Below, piece after piece: positions 48,159 through 56,317 of a stretch of 64,000 bases of DNA; within the stretch, counting starts at the first letter, position 1; every line of letters starts with the position of its first letter. The stretch is from Streptomyces sp. NBC_01463 (GTDB lineage Bacteria > Actinomycetota > Actinomycetes > Streptomycetales > Streptomycetaceae): contig CP109468.1 in assembly GCA_036227345.1 (NCBI GenBank), positions 1,488,001 through 1,552,000 of the forward strand, read 5' to 3'. The notes below the pieces were generated by a model. It was not told the DNA's origin, did no database searches, and saw only the letters and a list, made by a program, of their open reading frames with translations. The translations under genes were made by a program, and so were the position numbers.

Positions 48159-50140
48159 TTCTCCAGCTCCAGCCGCGGCACGTCGGTCCGGTCGATGCCG
48201 AAGGTCTGCGCGTACAGGGAGAGTTCGGCCTCCAGCGCACTGATCATGGTCTCGGCGCGCCGGAAACCGTGCCCCTCGCCCGGGTAGGTGAGGTAGGCGT
48301 GCGGGATGCCGCGTCCCTCGACGGCGGCCAGGAACCGTTCGCACTGCACGGGCGGGCAGATCGGGTCGTCCTCGCCCTGGAGGAGCAGGAAGGGTGTGGT
48401 GAGCCGGTCGGTGCGGCTGATCGGCGACCGCTCGCGGTAGCGGTCGGGGACCTCGGCGAGCGGGCCGACGAGCGACTCCAGGTACTGGGATTCGAAGTCG
48501 TGGGTCTCGTCGGTGCCCCAGCCGGTCAGGTCGAGGATGGGGTAGATGATCGTGCCGCAGGCGTAGACGTCCGTGCCGGTCAGGGAGGCGGCGGTGGTCC
48601 ATCCGCCGGCGCTGCCGCCCCGGACGGCGAGCCGGTCCGGGTCGGCGGTGCCCTCGGCGGCGAGCGCCCCGGCGACGGCGGCGCAGTCCTCGACGTCGAC
48701 GATGCCCCACTGTTCGCGCAGCCGGTTGCGGTAGGAACGGCCGTAGCCGGTGGAGCCGCCGTAGTTGACCTCGGCGACGCCGATGCCGCGCGAGGTGAAG
48801 TAGGCGATCTCCAGGTCGAGTACGAGCGCGGCGTGACCGGTCGGCCCGCCGTGGGCCCACACCACGTAGGGCGGCAGCTCACCTTCCGGGCCGGTGCGGT
48901 CGGGGCTGTGCGGCGGGTAGACCTGGGCGTGGATCTCGCGGCCGCCGGGTCCGGTGAAGGTACGGACGACGGGCTCGGGGTAGTACGCCGGGTCGACCGC
49001 GTCCTCGTGGGGTGCGCCGATGATGCGGCTGTGCCCGGTCGCCGTGTCCAGCTCCACGATCTCGTACGCGCTGCGCGGGCCGGCCGCGATCCCGATGACC
49101 CGGCTGCCCTGCACGGCGAGGGTCTCGGCCCATTCGGTCCAGGGGCCTGCGATGTCGACGAGGTCGCCCGTCTCCGGGTCGAGGACGCCGAGTGTGGTGG
49201 ACCCCTTGCCGTGGAGCGCGGCGATCAGGCCGTTCTCCAGCGGGCGGAACCAGTTGAGGCCGATCTTCCACAGCGGCCCCGCGAACTCCTCGTCGCGCGG
49301 GCAGAGTTCGACGGTGGAGCCGTTCGGATCGGCGCGGTAGAGGTTCCACCACCCGCTGCGGTCACTGGCGAACAGCAGCTGGCCGTCCGCGGTCCAGTGG
49401 ATCTGCGGTACGGATTCCTCCGGGCCGCCCACGAAGGTGCGGGCGTCGTGGAAGGTGCCGTCGTCGCCGATACCGGCGAGCATCACCTCGGTGCCGTCCC
49501 ACGGCATGCGGGGGTGGTCCCAGGCGATCCAGGCCGCGTGCCGCCCGTCCGGCGAGACCTCGGGGCCGGTGACGAACCGGTGCCGGTCGTCGGAGAGTTC
49601 GCGTACCGCCGACCGGTCGCCGGCCGCCGATCCGTCCAGCGGCACGGCGGCGATCACCCGGCGCAGCTCGGTGGGCGCCTCGCCGGTGAACTCCTCAAGG
49701 ACGCACCAGACCTCGCCCGCCGCGCCCCGGTCCGGGTGCAGCCGCGGGTCGGCCCAGCGCAGTCCCCCACCGACGGCGGAGACGGGGGTGAGCGGCCACG
49801 GTGCGCGCGGGCCGTCGGGCTCGTACGCGTACAGCCGCTGGTCGTCGAAGTGGACGAAGACGATCAGCGGCCCGCCCTCGGCGCGTTCGGTGCCGGCCCA
49901 GGGCCGGCCGCCGTACTCGATGACGCGGCTGCGGGCGTTCCACGGGGCGGGCAGCGCCGTGGTGGTCCCGTCGGCCAGCCGGCGGACGAGGGCGCGGCGG
50001 CCGGCCTCGGCCGGGCGCGGCTCCGTCCACCACAGCTCGTCGCCGACCGCTCCGACGTACTCGGGGCGGCCGTCGCGGGAGGCGGCGAGCGCGGCGTCGA
50101 TCGGCGACGGCCAGCTTCCGTAGGCCGCTGTGGATTCCAT
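48155..50140 (-). CDS. S9 prolyl oligopeptidase-family peptidase
   Basis: A 661-residue cytosolic serine peptidase: an N-terminal beta-propeller (about 20-390) and a C-terminal hydrolase with VVWAHGGPTGHA, nucleophile GGSAGGW, acid QGEDDPI and His GEGHGF. Family members cut short peptides, often acyl- or Pro-containing. It is 21 bp downstream of the M20 gene and overlaps the S66 gene. Confidence 0.9.
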   Translation of the reverse strand: MESTAAYGSWPSPIDAALAASRDGRPEYVGAVGDELWWTEPRPAEAGRRALVRRLADGTTTALPAPWNARSRVIEYGGRPWAGTERAEGGPLIVFVHFDDQRLYAYEPDGPRAPWPLTPVSAVGGGLRWADPRLHPDRGAAGEVWCVLEEFTGEAPTELRRVIAAVPLDGSAAGDRSAVRELSDDRHRFVTGPEVSPDGRHAAWIAWDHPRMPWDGTEVMLAGIGDDGTFHDARTFVGGPEESVPQIHWTADGQLLFASDRSGWWNLYRADPNGSTVELCPRDEEFAGPLWKIGLNWFRPLENGLIAALHGKGSTTLGVLDPETGDLVDIAGPWTEWAETLAVQGSRVIGIAAGPRSAYEIVELDTATGHSRIIGAPHEDAVDPAYYPEPVVRTFTGPGGREIHAQVYPPHSPDRTGPEGELPPYVVWAHGGPTGHAALVLDLEIAYFTSRGIGVAEVNYGGSTGYGRSYRNRLREQWGIVDVEDCAAVAGALAAEGTADPDRLAVRGGSAGGWTTAASLTGTDVYACGTIIYPILDLTGWGTDETHDFESQYLESLVGPLAEVPDRYRERSPISRTDRLTTPFLLLQGEDDPICPPVQCERFLAAVEGRGIPHAYLTYPGEGHGFRRAETMISALEAELSLYAQTFGIDRTDVPRLELEK

Positions 50141-50161
50141 GATGAGTTTCCCCCGAGTGGT

Positions 50162-51511
50162 TCAGGCGGTGCGCAGGTAGTGGTCCAGGACCCGGACACC
50201 GAAGTGCAGGGCCTCGACGGGGACGCGTTCGTCCACGCCGTGGAAGAGGGCCTGGTAGTCGAAGCCGACGGGCAGCTTCAGCGGCGAGAAGCCGTATCCG
50301 GTGATGCCGAGCCGGGAGAACTGCTTGGCGTCGGTACCGCCCGACATGCTGTAGGGCACGACATGCCCGTCCGGGTCGAACCGCTCGACGGCGGCGCGCA
50401 GTTTGGCGTACGTCGGCGAGTCGACCGGTGCCTGGAGCGGCACCTCGCGGTGGTGGAACTCCCAGTCGACGGAGGGGCCGGTGAGCCGGTCCAGGGTGGC
50501 GCGGAACTCGTCCTCGCCACCGGGCACCATCCGGCCGTCGATGTAGGCGGTGGCGTGGCCCGGGATCACGTTGACCTTGTAACCGGCGTCCAGCATCGTC
50601 GGGTTGGAGCTGTTGCGGACGGTCGGCGCGACGAGCTCGGCGGCCGGTCCGATCTTGCCGAGGAGTTCGTCCACGTCGAAGCCGGGGGCGTCGAGGTCGG
50701 GGTGGATGCCGTGCAGTGCGGCGATCTCGGTGAGTGCGGCGCGGACCGTCGGAGTGAGGCGCACCGGCCACTCGTGCTCACCGATCCGGGCGACGGCGGC
50801 GGCCAGTGCGCTGACCGCGTTCGCGTGGTTGACCTTGGAGCCGTGGCCCGCCTTGCCGTGGGCGGTGAGCTTGAGCCAGCCGGTGCCGCGCTCGCCGGCC
50901 GCGATGGGGTAGAGCGGCATGGCCGGCCCGGCGTGGAAGGTGAAGGCGCCCGACTCGCTGATGCCCTCCGTACACCCCTCGAAGAGGGCCGCGTGCTGAT
51001 CGGCGAGGAAGCCGGAGCCGTCGTCGGCGCTGGCCTCCTCGTCGGCGGTGTAGGCGATCACGATGTCGCGGCGGGGGCGGATACCGGCCCTGGCCCAGAA
51101 CCGGACGACGGACAGGACCATCGCGTCCATGTTCTTCATGTCGATGGCACCGCGGCCCCAGACGACTCCGTCGCGCACCTCGCCCGAGAAGGGGTGCACG
51201 GTCCAGTCGTCCGCCTCGGCGGGCACCACGTCCAGGTGACCGTGGACCAGGAGCGCGTCGGCGGCCGGGTCGGTGCCCGGGATGCGGGCGACCACGTTGG
51301 TGCGGCCGGGGGTGCGTTCCAGCAGCGTCGGTTCGAGCCCGGCGGCGGCGAGCCGCTCGGCGACGTACTCGGCGGCCGGGCGTTCGCGGCAGTCGCCGCC
51401 GCCCCGGTTGGTGGTGTCGATGCGGATCAGTTCGGAGGTGAACGTCACCGATTCGTCGAGCGCGAGGTCATCGACGCCGTCGCCGTCCTGGGGGGTGCTC
51501 GCCTCAGCCAT
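50162..51511 (-). CDS. M20 family metallopeptidase
   Basis: A 449-residue M20/ArgE-DapE-type peptidase: HGHLDVVP, RGAIDMKN, ADEEAS and SGGTDAKQF provide the two-metal site, with an inserted dimerisation domain. It probably hydrolyses dipeptides or N-acyl amino acids. It overlaps the M55 gene by 8 bp, so the two are coupled. Confidence 0.9.
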   Translation of the reverse strand: MAEASTPQDGDGVDDLALDESVTFTSELIRIDTTNRGGGDCRERPAAEYVAERLAAAGLEPTLLERTPGRTNVVARIPGTDPAADALLVHGHLDVVPAEADDWTVHPFSGEVRDGVVWGRGAIDMKNMDAMVLSVVRFWARAGIRPRRDIVIAYTADEEASADDGSGFLADQHAALFEGCTEGISESGAFTFHAGPAMPLYPIAAGERGTGWLKLTAHGKAGHGSKVNHANAVSALAAAVARIGEHEWPVRLTPTVRAALTEIAALHGIHPDLDAPGFDVDELLGKIGPAAELVAPTVRNSSNPTMLDAGYKVNVIPGHATAYIDGRMVPGGEDEFRATLDRLTGPSVDWEFHHREVPLQAPVDSPTYAKLRAAVERFDPDGHVVPYSMSGGTDAKQFSRLGITGYGFSPLKLPVGFDYQALFHGVDERVPVEALHFGVRVLDHYLRTA

Positions 51512-52337
51512 ACTGCTCCTCCACGGCGGACGACACGATGGTCGTCACCGCCTTGAACGTGCGGATACCTTCGTACATCGTCGCGCTCGTGTACGCGACA
51601 CGCCTCTCGCCGGAGGGCGCCACGCCGGGCACGACCGTTGCCGCCGCGGCCAGGTGCTCGGCGTCGAACTCCAGCTCCACGGTGAACGGGCCGCCGTCGA
51701 CGGGCGTGTACCGCCCGGCGAGCGCGACCGCCTCCTTGGCCGCCGCACGGATGTCGGCGGCGGTACGGGCCGGGGTGCGGCAGACCGCCGCGTAGCGCGA
51801 CACATAGTCCTTCACGGCGACCGTGCGGGCGTCGGGGGCGTACCCCTTGGCGTCCACGCAGGTCAGATCGTCGCCGGTGACGAGGACGACGGGGACGCCG
51901 TACTCGGCGGCCACATGGGCGTTGAGGAGTCCCTCGCTGGCCCTGGTCCCGTTCAGCCAGACCCCGGTGATGGAGTTGGCCAGATAGGTGTGGGCCAGGA
52001 CGCCCTCCGTGCCGGCGCCGGTGTGGTAGCCGACGAAGGCCACGGCGTCGACGTCACCGTGCTGGATGCCCTCCACCATGCTCAGCGACTTGTGCTTGCC
52101 GGTGAGCATCTGGACCCGGTCGTCGAGCCGCTCCAGCAGCAGGTTGCGCATGGTCCAGTGGGCCTCGTTGATCAGCACCTCGTCGGCGCCGCCGTCGTAG
52201 AAGCCGAGGGCGGCCGCGTTGACGTCCGAGGTGAACAGGGAGCGGCACCGCTCCCACTGTGGCGTGCCGGGAAGCACGTCCGCCGGCCAGGTCACACCGG
52301 TGGCGCCTTCCATGTCGGCGCTGACGAGGATCTTCAT
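51504..52337 (-). CDS. M55 D-aminopeptidase (DppA-like)
   Basis: A 277-residue M55 peptidase starting MKILVSADMEGATGVTW, with zinc ligands in that motif, INEAHWTMRN and GYHTGAGT. The prototype DppA frees D-Ala from D-amino-acid peptides. It is the first gene of the four-peptidase operon, suggesting use of cell-wall-derived or D-amino-acid peptides. Confidence 0.9.
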   Translation of the reverse strand: MKILVSADMEGATGVTWPADVLPGTPQWERCRSLFTSDVNAAALGFYDGGADEVLINEAHWTMRNLLLERLDDRVQMLTGKHKSLSMVEGIQHGDVDAVAFVGYHTGAGTEGVLAHTYLANSITGVWLNGTRASEGLLNAHVAAEYGVPVVLVTGDDLTCVDAKGYAPDARTVAVKDYVSRYAAVCRTPARTAADIRAAAKEAVALAGRYTPVDGGPFTVELEFDAEHLAAAATVVPGVAPSGERRVAYTSATMYEGIRTFKAVTTIVSSAVEEQYG

Positions 52338-52443
52338 GCGGCCACACGGTACGCGCCGATGAACGCGCAGGCCAGGGCCGCCGAGACCTCCAGAGGTCCA
52401 ATCCACTGAAGGCCGCGGCTCCTGGCGTACGGCCCCGCAAGTC

Positions 52444-53370
52444 TCAGGCGGCGGAGGCGGTGCGGTGGCCGTGGACGCGCAGGTTCAGCGTGACGAGATC
52501 GAGCAGCGGCGTGTCGACGGACAGGAGCCGCGCCCGGTCCACCAGGTCACCGAAGACGTGCTCGACCTCGGTCGGGGCGCCCTGGCTCACATCGCGGAAC
52601 AGCGAGGCGGTGAGCGCCGAGCCCTCCGTGGTGAGCATCGCGGACACACCGGCGAGTTCCTTCTCCCGCACGGGGTGGCCGGCGGCCGCCGCGACGGCGG
52701 CGCACTCGGCCAGCAGGGCGGTGACGAAGCCGCGCCCGCCGGGTACGGCCACGACGTCGCCGGTGGTGCCGCGCATCAGGCACGTCAGCCCGGCCAGGGT
52801 GCTGATGAGCACCCACTTGCTCCACATGGCCGAGATGATGTCCTTGGGCAGCTGGGTGTCGATGCCCGCGTCGGTGAGGACGGCGGCGATCTCCTCGACC
52901 CGTGCGGAGCTCCCGCCCTGCTGCTCGCCGATCGCCAGCGCGGCGAGCGGGGCGAGGCGGACGATGTCGCCCTCGGCGTTCAGCGTGCTCATGATCTTGG
53001 CGACGCCGCCCAGGACCGCCTCGTCGCCGAACCGCTCGTTGAGCCGTGCCAGGTGCGCCATGCCGTTGAGGAGGGGCACGATCGCGGTCCCCGGTCCGAC
53101 GGCCGGCGCGATGTCGTCGAGAGCCGGCTCCAGGGCCGTGGACTTCACCGAGAGGAGCACCAGGTCGTAGGGGCCGGAGAGTTGGTCAGCGGTGACGAGC
53201 CGCGGGGTGACGGTCTCGGTCTCCCCGACCCCGGTGAGGCGCAGGCCGCGCTCCCGGAGGGCGGCGGCGCGGCCCGGCCGGACCAGGAAGGTGACGTCCC
53301 TGCCCGCCTGCGCGAGACGGGCTCCGAAGTAGCCACCGGTGGCTCCTGCCCCTACGACCAGAATCTTCAT
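52444..53370 (-). CDS. Ketopantoate reductase-family protein (PanE/ApbA)
   Basis: A 308-residue NADP-dependent reductase. GAGATGGYFGARLAQAG is the cofactor loop, SVKST and LLNGM follow, and the helical C-domain has KDIISAMWSKW with the catalytic-type Lys. The family includes ketopantoate 2-reductase, but several paralogues per genome are usual, so the substrate is not certain. Downstream of the aldo/keto reductase by 21 bp on the same strand; probable operon. Confidence 0.85.
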   Translation of the reverse strand: MKILVVGAGATGGYFGARLAQAGRDVTFLVRPGRAAALRERGLRLTGVGETETVTPRLVTADQLSGPYDLVLLSVKSTALEPALDDIAPAVGPGTAIVPLLNGMAHLARLNERFGDEAVLGGVAKIMSTLNAEGDIVRLAPLAALAIGEQQGGSSARVEEIAAVLTDAGIDTQLPKDIISAMWSKWVLISTLAGLTCLMRGTTGDVVAVPGGRGFVTALLAECAAVAAAAGHPVREKELAGVSAMLTTEGSALTASLFRDVSQGAPTEVEHVFGDLVDRARLLSVDTPLLDLVTLNLRVHGHRTASAA

Positions 53371-53391
53371 GTACGTGCGCCTTCCCTCGCC

Positions 53392-54393
53392 TCAGCGGCG
53401 CTTCGCGCCCTTCAGCAGCTTCTCGATCCTCGCGAGCTCCTTGTCGCTGAAGTCGAGGTTACGGATCGCCTCCACGCTGTTCTCCAGCTGGGTCACGCTG
53501 CTCGCCCCGACCACGGCGGAGGTGACCCGGCCGCCGCGCAGCACCCAGGCCAGTGCCAGCTGGGCCAGCGACTGACCGCGCTCGGATGCCAGCTGGTCCA
53601 GCTCGCGCAGCCGGCCCACCAGCTCGGGGGTGACCGCGGCGGCCGACAGGAAGGGGCTGCTGCCCGCCGCCCGCGAGCCCTCCGGGATGCCGCGGAGGTA
53701 GCGGTCCGAGAGGATGCCCTGCTCCAGCGGCGAGTAGGCGATGGAGCCGACACCCAGCTCGTCCAGGGCCGTCAGCAGACCGTCCTCGACCCAGCGGTCC
53801 AGCATCGAGTAGCGCGGCTGGTGGATGAGCAGCGGGGTGCCGAGGTCCTTCAGGATCCGGGCGGCCTCCCGGGTCTGCTCGGCCGAGTAGTTGGAGACGC
53901 CCACGTAGAGCGCCTTGCCCTGCTGCACCGCCGAGTGGAGGGCGCCCATCGTCTCCTCGAGCGGGGTCTCCGGGTCGGGCCGGTGGGAGTAGAAGATGTC
54001 GACGTAGTCGAGGCCGAGGCGGGTGAGGCTCTGGTCCAGCGAGGACAGGAGGTTCTTGCGCGAGCCCCACTCCCCGTACGGACCGTCCCACATCAGGTAG
54101 CCGGCCTTGGTGGAGACGATGATCTCGTCCCGGTGCCGGGCGAAGTCCGTGCCCAGCGCGCGGCCCATCGCCGTCTCGGCGGAGCCGGGCGGCGGGCCGT
54201 AGTTGTTCGCCAGGTCGAAGTGCGTGATGCCGAGGTCGAACGCGCGGCGGAGGATCTGCCCCTGCGACTCCGGTGTCCGGTCACCGCCGAAGTTGTGCCA
54301 CAGGCCGAGCGAGAGGGCGGGCAGCTTCAGACCGCTGCGCCCGGTGCGCCGGTAGGGCATGTCCTGGTAGCGGTCGGCGGACGGGATGTACAT
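53392..54393 (-). CDS. Aldo/keto reductase
   Basis: A 333-residue NADPH-dependent AKR of the YghZ/voltage-channel-beta-like group. The catalytic tetrad is visible as Asp in THFDLANNYG, Tyr in the same motif, Lys in STKAGY and His in YSHRPD. ATG 54393 has a GTGGAG site. It diverges from the LysR gene at 54533, its likely regulator, and precedes the PanE-like gene. Confidence 0.9.
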   Translation of the reverse strand: MYIPSADRYQDMPYRRTGRSGLKLPALSLGLWHNFGGDRTPESQGQILRRAFDLGITHFDLANNYGPPPGSAETAMGRALGTDFARHRDEIIVSTKAGYLMWDGPYGEWGSRKNLLSSLDQSLTRLGLDYVDIFYSHRPDPETPLEETMGALHSAVQQGKALYVGVSNYSAEQTREAARILKDLGTPLLIHQPRYSMLDRWVEDGLLTALDELGVGSIAYSPLEQGILSDRYLRGIPEGSRAAGSSPFLSAAAVTPELVGRLRELDQLASERGQSLAQLALAWVLRGGRVTSAVVGASSVTQLENSVEAIRNLDFSDKELARIEKLLKGAKRR

Positions 54394-54532
54394 GCGGGAC
54401 TCCACGGGAGGGATCGTTCGTTCCGGTTCACGACGAGGTGCGGGTACGCCGTGCGGGGTCCAGGCTCGCGCAGAACGATCCAGTAGTCCAACAGGAGATT
54501 CCGCTTGGATTCAGCGTCTATATTTCTCAATC

Positions 54533-55423
54533 ATGGAGTTGCGCCAGCTGGAACATTTCGTCGCCGTCGCTCAGGAGCAGCATTTCACCCGGGCCGCCGA
54601 GCGCGTCGCGGTGTCCCAGTCGGGTCTCTCCGCCTCCGTCCGTGCCCTGGAGCAGGAGCTGCGGACGCCGCTGTTCAGCCGGACCACGCGAAGCGTGCGG
54701 CTGACCGAGGCCGGGCGCGCCCTGCTGGTGGAGGCCGAGCGCACGCTGGCGGGCGCGCGGGCGGCCAAGGACGCCGTCGACGCCGTACGGGGGCTGCTGC
54801 GCGGCACCCTGTCGGTGGGCGTGGAGCAGTGCGTGGCCGGGGTGAGCCTGCCGCGGCTGCTCGCCGCCTTCCACCGCGCGCACCCGCACATGGAGATCCG
54901 GCTCCGCCAGGAGGGCACGACGAATCTGGTGGACGGGGTGGCCGGCGGGCGTCTGGACATCGCCTTCGCGGCGACGGTGTCCTCCGTGGAGTGGCGCGGC
55001 GAACTGGTCCCGCTGGCCCGTGAACCGATGGTCCTGCTGTGCGCCCCCGGCCACCGGCTGGCGGCGGCGGACCGGGCGGGCTGGGACGAGCTGCCCGGCG
55101 AGGCGTTCATCGACTTCCATCCGGACTTCGGCCCGCGCCGCGCGGCCGACGAGGCGTTCGCGGCGGCGCGGGTGCGCCGCACGGTGGCGCTGGAGGTCAA
55201 CGACGTGCACAGCCTGCTGGAGCTGGTGCACGAGGGGCTGGGGATCGCGGTGGTGCCGCACCACTTCTCCCGCAAGCCCGAGGCCCGGGGGCTGGTCGCG
55301 GTCACGCTCGACGGGGCGGACCAGCCGTACTACGAGAGCGTCATGGTGCTTCCGGCCGCGCAGGCGATGAGTCCGGGAGCGCGGGCGCTGATGGCCCTGG
55401 TACGGGACGACTCCGCGCGCTGA
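54533..55423 (+). CDS. LysR-family transcriptional regulator
   Basis: A 296-residue LysR protein: N-terminal helix-turn-helix MELRQLEHFVAVAQEQHFTRAAERVAVSQSGLSASVRALE, then a periplasmic-binding-like effector domain. It diverges from the aldo/keto reductase with 139 bp between them; that pair and the PanE-like gene are its probable regulon. Confidence 0.9.
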   Translation: MELRQLEHFVAVAQEQHFTRAAERVAVSQSGLSASVRALEQELRTPLFSRTTRSVRLTEAGRALLVEAERTLAGARAAKDAVDAVRGLLRGTLSVGVEQCVAGVSLPRLLAAFHRAHPHMEIRLRQEGTTNLVDGVAGGRLDIAFAATVSSVEWRGELVPLAREPMVLLCAPGHRLAAADRAGWDELPGEAFIDFHPDFGPRRAADEAFAAARVRRTVALEVNDVHSLLELVHEGLGIAVVPHHFSRKPEARGLVAVTLDGADQPYYESVMVLPAAQAMSPGARALMALVRDDSAR

Positions 55424-55440
55424 CGTGCGCCGGGGCGGCA

Positions 55441-55470
55441 CGGCCCCGACGGGGTTCCCCGTCGGGGCCG
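55441..55470. terminator. Strong bidirectional terminator
   Basis: CGGCCCCGACGGGG, TT, CCCCGTCGGGGCCG: a 14-bp perfect stem between the convergent LysR and methyltransferase genes. Confidence 0.8.
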
Positions 55471-55485
55471 GCCGGTGTCCTCGGA

Positions 55486-56205
55486 TCAGCCGGCGGCCAG
55501 GACGAACCAACGCGCCGGCAGGTCGATCCGGGTTCCGTCGGGCAGGTACTCGGTCTGCGGGAGCACCGTGTCGCCGCTGTCCAGGGTGGCCAGTCCGGCC
55601 GCCCGCAGCAGGTCCGGCACCTCCTCATCGGTGGCGCCCGCCGGCTTCAGCCCGTGCTCGAAGACCCGGCGCAGCTTCGCCGGCGGCCCGTCCGGACCCT
55701 GCGCGGCCTGCTGGAGCACCGTCTTGGACGACGGGGTCAGCTCCGCGACGAACGCCCGGCCCCGCTGCCCGATCAGCGTCGCCACGGCAGCGGCCACGGC
55801 CGGCCGGGCCTCGGGTTCGCTCTGGTGGATCACCGCACGCATGTAGACGTTCACATCGCCGGTCCGCTCGTGCAGGGCGCGCACCGCTGCGCCGTCCACG
55901 AGGTCCAGCTGGGCGAACTCGGCGACGCCGTCGGGGTCCGCCCGGCGGGCGTGGCCGATGGCGGCGTGCGAGAGGTCGACGCCGATGGCGCGGGGGAAGC
56001 GGGTGGCGAGGTAGCGGGTCTGGGTGCCGTTTCCGCAGCCGAGGTCCACGACGGGCAGTGAGGCGTCGGCGTACGGCAGGAGCCGCTCACTGTGCGGCAC
56101 GGCGCTCAGCGAGGGGTCGGCGTCCCAGATGGCCTCGCCGGGGGTGTCCGAGGTCGTCGACCAGAACCCCTCCCACGCCTCGCGGTATCCCTGTGACACA
56201 TCCAT
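55486..56205 (-). CDS. Class I SAM-dependent methyltransferase
   Basis: A 239-residue Rossmann-fold methyltransferase with SAM motif VVDLGCGNGTQTRYL and acidic loop IGVDLS. ATG 56205 is preceded by GGGAG at good spacing, better than the frame's earlier start at 56211. It ends at the terminator at 55441. The substrate is unknown; neighbours give no clue. Confidence 0.82.
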   Translation of the reverse strand: MDVSQGYREAWEGFWSTTSDTPGEAIWDADPSLSAVPHSERLLPYADASLPVVDLGCGNGTQTRYLATRFPRAIGVDLSHAAIGHARRADPDGVAEFAQLDLVDGAAVRALHERTGDVNVYMRAVIHQSEPEARPAVAAAVATLIGQRGRAFVAELTPSSKTVLQQAAQGPDGPPAKLRRVFEHGLKPAGATDEEVPDLLRAAGLATLDSGDTVLPQTEYLPDGTRIDLPARWFVLAAG

Positions 56206-56317
56206 GCGCACTCCCGAGTCAGGCCGTCCCGAGGCTTTTCGCCCCGCACCGGACTACCGGTCGCGGCGGCGCGGGGCAAGGGGCCGCACCGGATCCGCGG
56301 CCTGGTGAAGGGGCATT

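Noticed and set aside
48269..51556. Very long plus-strand open frame (1095 codons)
   Set aside because: It lies antisense to the S9 and M20 peptidase genes, whose motifs and coupled starts are clear; long antisense frames are common at this GC content.
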